Shown in pieces: positions 33,124 to 42,527 of a stretch of 64,000 nucleotides of DNA. Made by a program: the position numbers and the translations under genes. The stretch's first letter is position 1. Every line of letters begins with the position of its first letter. The stretch covers positions 3,596,001 to 3,660,000 of the forward strand of contig CP081102.1 of assembly GCA_025141835.1 (NCBI GenBank). The letters run 5' to 3'. Below the pieces are notes generated by a model that saw only the letters and a program-made list of their open reading frames with translations, was not told the DNA's origin and did no database searches. The DNA is from Rhodobacteraceae bacterium M385. GTDB taxonomy: Bacteria > Pseudomonadota > Alphaproteobacteria > Rhodobacterales > Rhodobacteraceae.

Positions 33124-34395
33124 TCAGCGCTGTGCCAACACCATCCTGATCGTATCAGCCTGCATCTGACCATCCGCCCCGCGTTCACCGGGCTGCGTCC
33201 ATGCAAAATGAACACCGGAGGGACCAGAAACCATGCGCGGAAAATTGATGGATCCGGTCGTACTGTTTAAGTGCACCTGTTGCGTTGCGTGGCATCCCTG
33301 ACCGCTATCTGCCAAGCAAACCATGAGCGCCTCGCCCTCATCCGTCCATTCAACCCAAGATACCAGTGCCGCGCCGACATCCAGCATCAACACGTCAACC
33401 CTTCCAGCGACATCCTCTCCGCCAATAGGCAATGCATCGCCAAAGCTGACACCTGCATCTTCAGAGAACGATACATAGACTGCGGGAATGTCATCTGGCG
33501 CTGTGAACCAGGCCACGACTGCAAGCGCGCCTTCGGCATCAATGGCCGGTCCGTTCACGGGGCAGCCAGAGATTTGCCAGCCATCTTCATGGACATTCAC
33601 GGGAGCTGACCATTCGCCGTCCATGTACCGCACGATCGAGATATCGCGGATTTCCTCGGACGTTCGATCGCGGTAAACTAGCAAAACGGACCCGTCCCCG
33701 GCCACCACAGCAGAGGTCTGGCAACAGGTGCAGGCGCGGGCGTCGATCAGCATTTCTTCGCCAATGACTCCGTCTGATCCAACCATCGCTGCGCGCAGCT
33801 GCATCTCATTGGGATTGCCACCGCTTTCATTATCCAAATCGGCCAATCCATATTGGCGGCCGTCCAGCCAGATGGCCATCAATTGATCTGTGGCGACAGG
33901 CAACAGCGTTGCAAAGCCGTGCTGCACGGAACGCCCATCACGATGTGGCGTTTGCGCGTGGCCCCACGTCTCACCACCGTCGTCCGAGAGTGCCACGGTG
34001 AAGTCATAGGCATACGCCGTGCGCCCGTTGTCTTGCAGCCAGTGCACGGCCAAGGTGCTGTCTGGGAACGCCGCGACCGATGGGATATCGGCCCAGTTCA
34101 CGAAAAGCTGGTCCGATGCTGTCACGGTCATTGGCGCGGTCCATTGCTCGTCAAATCTTGCAATGCGGACGGCATGACCTTCCTCGGAAGGTTCCGTCCA
34201 ACTCATCAGAATTTCGCCAGCTTCAGTCGCAAAAAGCGACGGGTCTTGCGCGCCGGGACCTACGGGAACGGGCACCTCAACGATGTTCGAGAAGACCGCG
34301 CCGCCATGGCCGGATGCCCCGGCAGTATTGGCTCCAGACATGGCAATCAAAGCAATGGCGACAAGAAGGCGCTTCCGTTGGCTGAACCGAGGCAT
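33124..34395 (-). CDS. Exported beta-propeller (sialidase-like fold) protein with Cys cluster
   Basis: About 423 residues from the ATG at 34395, 1 bp after the DUF411 stop; an earlier ATG at 34428 is possible. A signal peptide (RLLVAIALIAMSGANTAGAS) is followed by BNR-type repeats (FTVALSDDGGETWGHAQTPH, VYVSFSEDAGVSFGDA). Unusual for a sialidase fold are ARACTCCQTSAVV and ISGCPVNGP, plus a late Cys pair (CLADSGQGCHAT). The Cys residues and the coupling to DUF411 suggest metal or haem binding rather than glycan cleavage. No catalytic sialidase residues were verified. Confidence 0.75.
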   Translation of the reverse strand: MPRFSQRKRLLVAIALIAMSGANTAGASGHGGAVFSNIVEVPVPVGPGAQDPSLFATEAGEILMSWTEPSEEGHAVRIARFDEQWTAPMTVTASDQLFVNWADIPSVAAFPDSTLAVHWLQDNGRTAYAYDFTVALSDDGGETWGHAQTPHRDGRSVQHGFATLLPVATDQLMAIWLDGRQYGLADLDNESGGNPNEMQLRAAMVGSDGVIGEEMLIDARACTCCQTSAVVAGDGSVLLVYRDRTSEEIRDISIVRYMDGEWSAPVNVHEDGWQISGCPVNGPAIDAEGALAVVAWFTAPDDIPAVYVSFSEDAGVSFGDALPIGGEDVAGRVDVLMLDVGAALVSWVEWTDEGEALMVCLADSGQGCHATQQVHLNSTTGSINFPRMVSGPSGVHFAWTQPGERGADGQMQADTIRMVLAQR

Positions 34396-34396
34396 T

Positions 34397-34846
34397 CTAG
34401 CTATGGCTCGCAAAGACGCTGCTTTCATTGTCTGCTGCAAAGAGAATGACGTCAAAGGGATCGACGCGTGCGCCCATCTCCATCCCCGGCGATCCTGCTG
34501 GCATACCCGGCACAGCAAGGCCGAGCGCGTCAGGCCGCTCAGACAGAAGGCGAGCGATGTCTTCCATCGGCACATGGCCTTCGATGGTATAACCGTCCAC
34601 GTCCACCGTATGGCACCCGGCAAGGGCATCGGGGACACCGCGCTCACTCTTTTGGCGCATAAGTTCTTCCTGATCAGATTCGATCACTGTTAGATCATAG
34701 CCAGCAGTCCGAGCATGTTCGACCCAAGCACTGCAGCACCCACATGTGGGCGAGAGATACACCGTCATTCTGGTTGGAGTAGCCAATGCGACGCGCGACA
34801 TGAGCGGCAATGCGATGGCAGAAAGAAGAAGCGTACGTCGATTCAT
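34397..34846 (-). CDS. DUF411 metal-binding periplasmic protein
   Basis: 149 residues from the ATG at 34846. A signal peptide (TLLLSAIALPLMSRVALA) precedes the DUF411 domain with YLSPTCGCCSAW (Cys35, Cys37, Cys38), AGCHTVDVDGYTIEGHVP and a Met-rich VPGMPAGSPGMEMG. DUF411 proteins are found in copper-resistance clusters and bind metal through these Cys and Met residues. It is coupled to the beta-propeller gene. The 112 bp upstream are AT-rich and hold its promoter. Confidence 0.9.
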   Translation of the reverse strand: MNRRTLLLSAIALPLMSRVALATPTRMTVYLSPTCGCCSAWVEHARTAGYDLTVIESDQEELMRQKSERGVPDALAGCHTVDVDGYTIEGHVPMEDIARLLSERPDALGLAVPGMPAGSPGMEMGARVDPFDVILFAADNESSVFASHS

Positions 34847-34958
34847 GGAGTAGGTCCTTTGACTTGTCGAAGTAATATAAGTTTTGATGGTTTGGCCCTT
34901 TGATTGAACCATAGGCTGGAAGCAGCGTCACAACAAAGGTGACGTATGTCTCGGCACA

Positions 34959-35891
34959 TCACGAATGCGTGCCATGGGGCGTGTCAGAGATGAACTTCAG
35001 GTCGACACTGCGCGCATCGCTCTCGTCGAGGCAGGTCGTCTCTATCTGGATCGTTGCAAAGAAGAAACCGAACTGGGATTTGAGGAGCGCGTGCGCAGTT
35101 TCCAGGATCTTCTCTGCGTCAGCTCCCTCTTCAATGCGCATATGAGCCGAAACGACATTGCGACCGCTGGTCAACGCCCAAGCATGCAAATGATGGACGT
35201 CTTGGACGCCCGGGATCAGCTCAAGAGTTAAGTCGACATCGGGCAAGTCTACTCCGTCAGGAGTGCCCTCCATCAACAATCGCATCGCATCGCGCAGGAT
35301 ACCCCAGCTGGCCCAGATGAGGACAACGCCGAAGGCCATACCAAGGATCGGGTCGATGAGGAGAAACCCCGTAAATTCTATCACCAACGCCGTCACAATG
35401 ATCAACAAGCTGCCAACGAACGTCTGAATGATATGCCACAGCGCGCCCCTTGTGTTCAGGTCGTCTTTGCTTTGCTTCCACAAAAGGGCCAAGGATATGA
35501 ACTCAGTGAACAATCCACCGGCCGCCGCGATCAACAAAGGCGTCGTGGGTAGATCAATTGGATCTGATAGCCGCATGGCCGCCATGGCAATAACGACAAT
35601 GGCCATTGCGAGGAGGAAGCCACCGTTGACCAGCGCTCCAATGACCTCGGCGCGGTACCATCCAAAGCTCATTGTGTCATCCGCTGGCCTCTCCGCCAGG
35701 CGGCGGGCCACGATGGCTACCAACACACCGCCGACTGCGGAAAACGTGTGAAACGCATCCGACATGACAGCAACAGACCCGGTCCAAAGACCGATCCCAA
35801 GCTCCACGAAGAAGTATATGCCGGTCAACCAAGCTGAGATCGCAAGACCCCAGCCACCTGATGGCAGATGTCCTGAATGTCCGGTTGCCAT
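34959..35891 (-). CDS. Cation diffusion facilitator (CDF) family transporter with altered metal site
   Basis: 310 residues with six TM segments and a C-terminal cytoplasmic domain (LELIPGVQDVHHLHAWALTS). TM2 reads VMSDAFHTFSAVGG and TM5 reads GALWHIIQTFVGS. The expected HxxxD pairs are reduced to His48 with Ala52, and His153 with Thr157. Both Asp residues of the canonical zinc site are therefore missing, so the substrate may be different (for example Cu(I)) or transport may be weak. It starts 18 bp after the P-type ATPase and is the last gene of the operon driven from 39.4 kb. Confidence 0.9.
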   Translation of the reverse strand: MATGHSGHLPSGGWGLAISAWLTGIYFFVELGIGLWTGSVAVMSDAFHTFSAVGGVLVAIVARRLAERPADDTMSFGWYRAEVIGALVNGGFLLAMAIVVIAMAAMRLSDPIDLPTTPLLIAAAGGLFTEFISLALLWKQSKDDLNTRGALWHIIQTFVGSLLIIVTALVIEFTGFLLIDPILGMAFGVVLIWASWGILRDAMRLLMEGTPDGVDLPDVDLTLELIPGVQDVHHLHAWALTSGRNVVSAHMRIEEGADAEKILETAHALLKSQFGFFFATIQIETTCLDESDARSVDLKFISDTPHGTHS

Positions 35892-35909
35892 TGTGTGTGC
35901 CTTTCGCGT

Positions 35910-38249
35910 TCAGAGGTCCACGCGCCGGAGGCGCAGGGCATTGGTGATAACAGAGACGGAAGAAAGGCTCATCGCGGCCGCCGCGATCATGGGCGACAGC
36001 AGCAATCCGAAGACGGGATAGAGCACACCTGCAGCCACAGGCACGCCGAGGGCGTTGTAGGCAAAGGCGAAGAAGAGGTTCTGCTTGATGTTCTTAAGCG
36101 TGGCGCGTGCCAGCTTCCGTGCGCGCACAATGCCCGTCAGATCGCCACCCAACAGCGTGATGCCCGCGCTTTCAACGGCGACGTCAGCGCCCGTTCCCAT
36201 AGCGATGCCCACATCAGCGGCAGCCAACGCGGGCGCGTCATTCACGCCATCACCCGCCATGGCGATGCTTTTGCCGGCCCGACGGAGTTCTTCAACAAGG
36301 TTTTTCTTATCCTCAGGAAGGACACCAGCACGCACTTCATCGATACCAAGCTTGCGGGCGACCGCGTCTGCGGTGCGCTGATTGTCGCCCGTGGCCATGA
36401 TCACTTTCAGTCCAAGCTTATGCAGATCTTCGATAGCTTGCGCGGCGGTGTCCTTGATCGGATCAGCGACTGCCAACAAACCGGCCAGCGTGCCGTCTAG
36501 CGCAACGTACATCGCCGTCTTGCCCGCATCGCGCAGGTCATCGGCTGTCGCGTCCATGGCAGAGGTATCGATGCTCAAAGCTTGCATCATTGCCGGGTTT
36601 CCAAGCGCGACTGTGCGACCATTGATGCGGCCTTGCACACCTTTGCCAGTGACGGCCTCGAAATCTTCGACGTCTGCGCGCGTCGCTCCGCGCGCCTCTG
36701 CTCCCTCGACAATGGCCTCAGCGAGCGGGTGCTCAGACCCGCGTTCCAATGCGGATGCAAGGGTCAAAAATTCGGCTTCGTCCACACCTTCAGTGGTGAC
36801 AACGTCCGTCAACGTCGGCTGGCCAAGCGTCAATGTGCCGGTCTTGTCCACGATCACCACGTCGATGCGTGCCATACGTTCCAGCGCCTCTGCATCTTTG
36901 ATCAGGACGCCAGCCTGGGCGCCGCGTCCCGCAGCCGTTGTGATCGAGATCGGTGTCGCAAGTCCAAGCGCACAGGGGCATGCGATAATCAGCACGGACA
37001 CAGCCGACGCGATAGCGAAGACAAGCGATGGTGTTGGGCCGAAGGTTAGCCAGGCAAAGAAGGCGGCCACGGCGATCAGCACCACGGTCGGCACAAAGAC
37101 CGACGAAACGCGGTCAGCCAGCCCTTGGATCGGGGCGCGCGATTGGCGCGCTCCCGCCACCATATCCACGATCTGCGCCAACACTGTATCGCTGCCCACT
37201 TGGGTCGCGCGAATAGCCAAAGTGCCGTTCTTATTCAGCGTGCCGCCAGTCACACGGTCGCCCTTGGTCTTTTCGATCGGCACAGGTTCCCCGGTGAGCA
37301 TGCTTTCGTCGATGGAAGACCGACCCTCCATCACCTCTCCATCAACCGGAATGCTGTCACCGGGACGGATCCGAAGGAGATCCCCTTCCATGATATTTTC
37401 GAGCGGCACATCGTTCTCTCGGCCATCGGGCAGAATCCGGCGAGCGGTCTTTGGCGCCAGATCGAGAAGGGCGCGGATCGCGTCGCCCGTGCGCTCGCGG
37501 GCACGCAATTCCAGAACCTGTCCCAGAAACACCAATGCGATGATGACCACCGCGGCCTCGAAATAGGTGCCGACCCCGCCGCCCATTTGATACTCGGCAG
37601 GAAAGATCCCGGGCGTGAAAGTAGCTGCAAGCGAGTATGAGTACGCCGCGCCCACGCCGAGTGAAATCAGCGTCCACATGTTCGGTGAGCGTGTCTTGAT
37701 CGAGTCCCAACCGCGCTTGAAAAACGGCGCAGCGGCCCAAAGGATGATCGGTGTCGCAAGAATGAATTCGATGTACACGGACAGCTGGTGGCCAAGCATG
37801 TCACGCAGCGGCAAACCAACCAACTCGCCCATCGTAAGCACAACCAGAGGCACTGCAGCCGCGATGCTGATCCACATCCGGCGCGTGAAATCGACCAACT
37901 CTTCGCTTGGCTCGTCGCTTGGCATGGTCGGTTCCAACGCCATCCCGCAGATGGGACAAGCACCCGGCTCATCTCGCACGATTTCAGGGTGCATCGGGCA
38001 GGTGTATTGCGCGTCCTTTGGGGTGGCTTTCTTATGGCCAGCCCCCCGGCCCGAGGCATAAAACCATGGATCCGTGCCAAAAGTACCGTGGCAATTCTCA
38101 GAGCAGAAATGATAGGTCGTCCCGTCAAATTCAGCGGACGGCTTAGTGTCGGTAACGCTAACTTGCATACCGCACACCGGGTCGGTCTCGGTGGGACCCT
38201 CTGCGCTTTGGTGAGAATGCCCGTCGTGATGTTTCGAGTCGGTTTTCAT
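35910..38249 (-). CDS. P1B-type copper-translocating ATPase with YHS and heavy-metal-binding N-domains
   Basis: 779 residues. A His-rich start (HHDGHSHQ) is followed by a YHS domain ([10 protein letters not shown] ... YHFCSENC, residues 22-55), a Cys-rich metal-binding domain (YTCPMHPEI ... [10 protein letters not shown], about 82-107), six to eight TM segments, the CPC motif (Cys424, Cys426), the phosphorylated DKTGT (Asp468), and [10 protein letters not shown]. This is the CopA/CopB/SilP-like group that exports Cu(I) or Ag(I). It overlaps the TVP38 gene by 4 bp. A second ATPase with different N-domains lies at 56.5 kb. Confidence 0.95.
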   Translation of the reverse strand: MKTDSKHHDGHSHQSAEGPTETDPVCGMQVSVTDTKPSAEFDGTTYHFCSENCHGTFGTDPWFYASGRGAGHKKATPKDAQYTCPMHPEIVRDEPGACPICGMALEPTMPSDEPSEELVDFTRRMWISIAAAVPLVVLTMGELVGLPLRDMLGHQLSVYIEFILATPIILWAAAPFFKRGWDSIKTRSPNMWTLISLGVGAAYSYSLAATFTPGIFPAEYQMGGGVGTYFEAAVVIIALVFLGQVLELRARERTGDAIRALLDLAPKTARRILPDGRENDVPLENIMEGDLLRIRPGDSIPVDGEVMEGRSSIDESMLTGEPVPIEKTKGDRVTGGTLNKNGTLAIRATQVGSDTVLAQIVDMVAGARQSRAPIQGLADRVSSVFVPTVVLIAVAAFFAWLTFGPTPSLVFAIASAVSVLIIACPCALGLATPISITTAAGRGAQAGVLIKDAEALERMARIDVVIVDKTGTLTLGQPTLTDVVTTEGVDEAEFLTLASALERGSEHPLAEAIVEGAEARGATRADVEDFEAVTGKGVQGRINGRTVALGNPAMMQALSIDTSAMDATADDLRDAGKTAMYVALDGTLAGLLAVADPIKDTAAQAIEDLHKLGLKVIMATGDNQRTADAVARKLGIDEVRAGVLPEDKKNLVEELRRAGKSIAMAGDGVNDAPALAAADVGIAMGTGADVAVESAGITLLGGDLTGIVRARKLARATLKNIKQNLFFAFAYNALGVPVAAGVLYPVFGLLLSPMIAAAAMSLSSVSVITNALRLRRVDL

Positions 38250-38950
38250 TTCGCCGTCCTTTCAGGAACTACGGGTGCCGCGTCTGAATTTGATTTCATT
38301 GGGTTCCGCCAAATGGCGACCGTCAAAAGACCGAATGCGCCAAGCGCCAGCGAGATCCAGAAGCCTGCATTGCTTTGCCCCTCAAACGCACTGGCACCCA
38401 AGTGGGTCAGTACGAAGCTTGCGGGCACGATGCCTGCGAGTGTTGCCAGCCCGAAGCGCCAGAACTTGATGTGACTCAACCCAGCGGCATAGCTGATCGC
38501 GTCAAATGAGATGAAAGGCAGAAGGCGGCTCAAGAACACCGTCGCCATTAGCGCATTCTGAGAGCCAAAGAACCGGTTCTTCATGCTATCGCCGAGCCAG
38601 CGTTGCACCCAATCTCGGCCAAAATGGCGTGCGATCGTGAAGGCAATAATCGCTCCCAACTCCGCTCCGATCACGACCAGAACCGTGCCCCATAGGTGCC
38701 CGTAGACCAGCCCTGCAGCCATCGCGATGGGTGCGCTTGGGACCGGGCTTGCCACAATGGCAAGTGTCATCAACCCGATGATCGCCAGCGGCCCCAGTGG
38801 ACCGGCGGACGCAACGATTGCCCGCACGCGGTCGGGATCAATCCCGTTCAAAACCGAATTGATCTGATCCCAGAACACGACCAAGGCCACGATCACTCCC
38901 AGTGCCAGGGTGACGAAGAGCAATCGCTTGATCTGAACCTTTTGGATCAT
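38246..38950 (-). CDS. TVP38/TMEM64 (VTT/SNARE-associated) family membrane protein
   Basis: 234 residues. It has the VTT domain signature with [40 protein letters not shown] and [20 protein letters not shown], flanked by TM segments. Such proteins act as lipid scramblase-like or metal-related membrane proteins. It is coupled by 4 bp overlaps to both neighbours, so it is part of the copper ATPase operon. Confidence 0.9.
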   Translation of the reverse strand: MIQKVQIKRLLFVTLALGVIVALVVFWDQINSVLNGIDPDRVRAIVASAGPLGPLAIIGLMTLAIVASPVPSAPIAMAAGLVYGHLWGTVLVVIGAELGAIIAFTIARHFGRDWVQRWLGDSMKNRFFGSQNALMATVFLSRLLPFISFDAISYAAGLSHIKFWRFGLATLAGIVPASFVLTHLGASAFEGQSNAGFWISLALGAFGLLTVAIWRNPMKSNSDAAPVVPERTAK

Positions 38951-39384
38951 GCCCCAAACACCTCTGCGCCGTAGAGCAGCACCAAAAATAGCGCCGCCAA
39001 ACCATCAAAGACCGCACACATCGGTATGTACCAATTGGGGACCGCGGCGCCGAACCCACGATTGTGGTGCAAGAGGTCCCACACAGCATGCAACGCCAAA
39101 CCTGCGGGAAGGAATGCCCAGTGCACGGTGATGCCGAGAACCGCCGTCAGGCCAAAAAGCATCGCCACAGCCAATTCCATCCAGAAGACGGTCGCAGAGT
39201 CGGCCCGCGCGGCAAATCCGATGTAAGCGCCACCAATTGTTGCGAGCGTGACGCCCGCCACTATGATCGATTGATCCACCGGCAGGAGGATATGGATGGG
39301 CACAAACAGCGCTAAAAGGACTGCGGCCAACCACATAGGGTGCCGCCTCAATAAGTCGCTCTCACGGGATAAAGTTGAGGTCAT
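38947..39384 (-). CDS. DUF6010-like membrane protein, first gene of the copper ATPase operon
   Basis: 145 residues with five hydrophobic segments and the pattern ALHAVWDLLHHN plus PNWYIPMCAVFDGLAAL. This looks like the DUF6010 family of small membrane proteins; the match is from memory, not searched. The start at 39384 has AAAGGA upstream, and a MerR-type promoter lies about 30 bp before it. It overlaps the TVP38 gene by 4 bp. Confidence 0.75.
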   Translation of the reverse strand: MTSTLSRESDLLRRHPMWLAAVLLALFVPIHILLPVDQSIIVAGVTLATIGGAYIGFAARADSATVFWMELAVAMLFGLTAVLGITVHWAFLPAGLALHAVWDLLHHNRGFGAAVPNWYIPMCAVFDGLAALFLVLLYGAEVFGA

Positions 39385-39414
39385 GCTGATCGATCCTTTT
39401 TCGTCTCAGCACTA

Positions 39415-39445
39415 CGCTTAATCCCTCCAGTAACTGGAAGGTCAA
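39415..39445 (-). promoter_or_regulatory. MerR/CueR-type promoter of the DUF6010-TVP38-ATPase-CDF operon
   Basis: On the minus strand TTGACC (39445-39440), a 19 bp spacer and TAAGCG (39420-39415). The spacer holds the dyad CCTTCCAGTTACTGGAGGG. A 19 bp spacer with such a dyad is the mark of promoters activated by MerR-family regulators such as CueR. The start codon is 30 bp downstream. Confidence 0.75.
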
Positions 39446-39595
39446 CTGCCTGACTGAAGAAACGCAAAATGGCCACCAGACACGACGGCTACATTCTTGG
39501 GATGCAGCCGTCGCACCTTCCGGCACCAACCGCTTCATTCATCGCGGATGTAATCAGCGGCCCGAATTGGGAAGCACCGGGTGGTCGAAGGCTCC

Positions 39596-40165
39596 CTAGT
39601 TGTCACTGGGCATGCTTGATCCGCCCATACCGGGCATCTCACCTGACTCTGGCATTCCGCCCATCATACCCATGGAGGGACGGTTTATCATACGGGCTGG
39701 CGCGGACATTTCCTCGGTCGTGATTGCCCCGTCGCCATCGGCGTCGAGGTGCTGGAACCGATCAACCATGCGTTCACCAACCATCGCTAAAAACAGCGCT
39801 TCAAACTCTGACAGCACGAGCGTGCCATCACCGTTCTCGTCATAGTCCGCCAATTGGGACAGCAAACCCTCCTGCAATTCGTCTGGGGTCACCGTACCGT
39901 CGCCATCCGCATCATGCATTTGCATCATGGGGCCCATTGAGCCGCCCATCATACCCATGTCCGGACCTGCGCCGCCCGACATCATACCGCCATGCATCTG
40001 CATCATCATCTGCATCATTTGGGCCATCATAGGATGTTGCGATGCCCCCCATGCCCCGGATTGTCCCATTTCCGTGAAATCAGAACCACCGTGACCGTGG
40101 TTGCTATCGGCGAGGATTGCCGTGGGTGCGGCGGCCACAAGCGTGGCAAGCAAAAGCGTTTTCAT
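39596..40165 (-). CDS. Exported EF-hand, Met-rich protein
   Basis: 189 residues from the ATG at 40165, with GGAGG upstream. A signal peptide precedes a Met/His-rich region (MMAQMMQMMMQMHGGMMSGG), three EF-hand loops (DADGDGTVTPDEL, DENGDGTLVLSEF, DADGDGAITTEEM) and a Met/Pro-rich tail. EF-hands bind Ca; the Met clusters are typical Cu(I)/Ag(I) ligands of periplasmic copper proteins. It is divergent from the response regulator gene. Confidence 0.9.
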   Translation of the reverse strand: MKTLLLATLVAAAPTAILADSNHGHGGSDFTEMGQSGAWGASQHPMMAQMMQMMMQMHGGMMSGGAGPDMGMMGGSMGPMMQMHDADGDGTVTPDELQEGLLSQLADYDENGDGTLVLSEFEALFLAMVGERMVDRFQHLDADGDGAITTEEMSAPARMINRPSMGMMGGMPESGEMPGMGGSSMPSDN

Positions 40166-40273
40166 GAGGAACCTCCAATGTTCAGTTACCTCAAGTACGT
40201 GATGTAGGCGGATCATAGATGCTAGAGACCTCGCAGAGCGGATGTGTATCGGTTCGTCACACGTCCGCCGACT

Positions 40274-40293
40274 GTTACAATCCGTGACAATTA
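40274..40293. promoter_or_regulatory. Tandem 10 bp repeat upstream of the response regulator gene
   Basis: GTTACAATCC followed directly by GTGACAATTA, then another TTACAAT-like end. Two copies one helical turn apart are typical of OmpR-family response regulator sites. A similar tandem, GTTACACATG and GTTACACATC, occurs at 61871-61890 upstream of dsbB. The regulator encoded next door is the natural candidate to bind both. Confidence 0.5.
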
Positions 40294-40334
40294 CAATGCG
40301 GAATTGCCGCGAATGGTGGCGTAGGGAAGATCCA

Positions 40335-41060
40335 ATGAAAACCGAAAGCCCACATATCTTGGTTGTCGATGACCACCGTGACATCCGTGATGCAGTCACG
40401 CGGTTTCTCGAAAAGAATGGACTGCGCGCAACATCTGCCGCAGATGCCGTCGATATGGATCAGAAGCTTAGCCTCGGCAGCTTCGATCTCATCGTGCTGG
40501 ATGTGATGATGCCCGGCGAAGATGGGTTATCGGTCTGTCGTAGGCTTGCAGCCTCCGGATCATGTCCAATCATAATGTTGACGGCTTTGGGCGATGATAC
40601 GGATCGCATCATCGGCCTAGAGGTCGGCGCAGACGATTACCTACCAAAGCCGTTCAATCCTCGGGAACTTTTGGCCCGCATAAAAGCGGTCCTAAGACGC
40701 ACAGAGCGGCCTGAAACTTTAGCCGGCGCATTGGCAGGAAAAACCGTTAGGTTTGCGCATTGGAGCCTTGATGTTGATCGGCGTTCGCTGGTGTCTGAAA
40801 CAGGGGCTCAAGATACTCTTTCAAATTCCGAATTTCGGCTGCTTGTCACGCTTCTTGAAAGACCGCGTCTCGTTCTGAACCGCGACCAACTGTTGGATCT
40901 TACGGCAGGCAGAGCCGCTGGCCCTTTTGATCGCACGATTGATAATCAGGTCAGCCGCTTACGCCGCAAGGTCGAGGTTGATCCGATGCGGCCGAAGATC
41001 ATTACGACGGTCCGCAATGGTGGCTACAGTCTGGCATGTGACGTGGAGATTGCGCCATGA
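40335..41060 (+). CDS. OmpR-family response regulator
   Basis: 241 residues from the ATG at 40335. The receiver domain has VVDDHRDIRD, the phosphorylated Asp56 in LIVLDVMMPGEDG and the Lys motif ADDYLPKPFNP. The winged helix reads NSEFRLLVTLLERPRLVLNR and DNQVSRLRRKVE. The kinase gene overlaps by 4 bp. It lies between the EF-hand protein and the ccm genes, so a role in periplasmic metal or envelope stress is likely. Confidence 0.94.
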   Translation: MKTESPHILVVDDHRDIRDAVTRFLEKNGLRATSAADAVDMDQKLSLGSFDLIVLDVMMPGEDGLSVCRRLAASGSCPIIMLTALGDDTDRIIGLEVGADDYLPKPFNPRELLARIKAVLRRTERPETLAGALAGKTVRFAHWSLDVDRRSLVSETGAQDTLSNSEFRLLVTLLERPRLVLNRDQLLDLTAGRAAGPFDRTIDNQVSRLRRKVEVDPMRPKIITTVRNGGYSLACDVEIAP

Positions 41061-42520
41061 TCGGGCGATTTCTTTTCAGCCTTCGGGGACAGCTAATCCT
41101 ACTCCTTTTAGGTGTTTTGCTGGCAGCCCAGATCGTCAGCCTGTTCTTCTTTGTGGACGAACGCAGTTTGGCAGTCCGAGCGGCACTTGGCTTTGAGGCC
41201 GCAGGCCGCGCCGCGAGTGTCGCGCGCTTGTTAGAGGAGGCACCGGCAGATTTGCATGACGCCATTCTTCGCGCCGCAAACTCTCCACTCGTTCGGTTTG
41301 ATATGACCAGTGAGCCGCAGGTAGCGCGGCACAGCCACCCCGATGGCGGTGCGGTCGAGACCAGGATCCGTACTCTACTTGGTGACCAATTTACACGTGA
41401 AATTCGCGTGGATGTCCACGCCGTCGAGGGCAACATCCTGCCACTGCCGCACCTGTCACCCGAGATGGCAGAAATGCATGTGGCGATGATGCGTGGCGAT
41501 CTGTCTGCGATCGAGATGAGTGTATCAATTTCGCTATCCGGCGGTGAATGGCTGAATGTGGAGACACGGTTTGAGCGCCCACCATTGCAATGGGCGTGGG
41601 GATCGACGCTGACCTTCGTGGTTACGGCGGCAGTCCTTCTAGCCGCAGGATTTTGGTTCCTTATGGCGCGCATCACAGGCCCCCTCCGGCGCTTGGCCGT
41701 GGCCAGCGAACGCCTCGGACGAGGCGAAGATATGGCTCCCGTCGCTCCCACAGGCCCGACAGAAGTGCGCGAACTAACGGCGGCGTTCGGGATTATGCAA
41801 CAACGCCTCACCAAGTTCGTAGAAGATCGAACCCGCATGCTGGCCGCGATTGGTCACGATCTGCGCTCCCCTTTGACCGCGTTGCGGGTCCGAACGGAAA
41901 TGGTGGATGATGAAGAGACGCGCGAACGGCTGACAGCTAGCATCGAAGAGATGCAGGGAATGCTGGATGCGACGCTGTCCTACGCACGCGGCGTCAGCGC
42001 ATCTGAGCCTTCAGAGCGCATGGAGGTTGGGCGGGTCCTGTCGGATATCAATCAGTCGATGCCGTCTCAGTTCTTGATCCTTCCAGGACACGAAAAATTT
42101 GTGTCCGTTCGTCCATTCGCATTCAGGCGCGCACTTCGAAACCTGATCGAGAACGCACAACGATACGGCGGCAACGCGCGTGTCAGTTTTGGGGAAAGCG
42201 ACGGGGTCGTCTCAATCAAAATTGATGATGATGGTCAGGGCATTCCAGAGGAACAACTAGAAAACGTGTTCGCCCCGTTTCAGCGGTTGGAACATTCGCG
42301 GTCGCTCGACACAGGGGGCCATGGTTTGGGCCTCTCGATTGCGCGCAGCATTCTTCGCGCCCATGGCGGTGATGTCGTGCTGTCCAACGCGTCCCAAGGC
42401 GGGCTGACAGCCACCGTTACACTGCCGACCGACGATACCCGCGAAGACGAGACAAGTGTGTCCCGCGACGGCGAGGATCAGTTGGGCAGCGATCAGATCA
42501 CAAAAAACACCAATCCATGA
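41057..42520 (+). CDS. Sensor histidine kinase (HAMP-HisKA-HATPase)
   Basis: 487 residues. TM1 (about 10-33), a periplasmic sensor region of about 150 residues with His- and Met-rich segments (ARHSHPDGG, PHLSPEMAEMHVAMM), TM2 (about 182-203), HAMP, the phosphorylated His267 in AIGHDLRSPL, and the ATPase motifs NLIENAQRYGG, DDGQGIPEE and GHGLGLSIARSI. The Met/His clusters could sense Cu(I) or Ag(I), as in CusS-like kinases. It is followed by ccmF after 7 bp, so the whole set may be one transcript. Confidence 0.94.
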   Translation: MIGRFLFSLRGQLILLLLGVLLAAQIVSLFFFVDERSLAVRAALGFEAAGRAASVARLLEEAPADLHDAILRAANSPLVRFDMTSEPQVARHSHPDGGAVETRIRTLLGDQFTREIRVDVHAVEGNILPLPHLSPEMAEMHVAMMRGDLSAIEMSVSISLSGGEWLNVETRFERPPLQWAWGSTLTFVVTAAVLLAAGFWFLMARITGPLRRLAVASERLGRGEDMAPVAPTGPTEVRELTAAFGIMQQRLTKFVEDRTRMLAAIGHDLRSPLTALRVRTEMVDDEETRERLTASIEEMQGMLDATLSYARGVSASEPSERMEVGRVLSDINQSMPSQFLILPGHEKFVSVRPFAFRRALRNLIENAQRYGGNARVSFGESDGVVSIKIDDDGQGIPEEQLENVFAPFQRLEHSRSLDTGGHGLGLSIARSILRAHGGDVVLSNASQGGLTATVTLPTDDTREDETSVSRDGEDQLGSDQITKNTNP

Positions 42521-42527
42521 GGCCGAC

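Noticed and set aside
34847..34958. Half CueR-like site CTTCCAG upstream of DUF411
   Set aside because: Only one arm of the dyad is present and no TTGACC -35 lies at the right distance.
36382..37566. 394-codon plus-strand ORF opposite the P-type ATPase
   Set aside because: Antisense shadow of a well-supported ATPase; composition (Ser/Thr/Ala-rich) is typical of such mirror frames.
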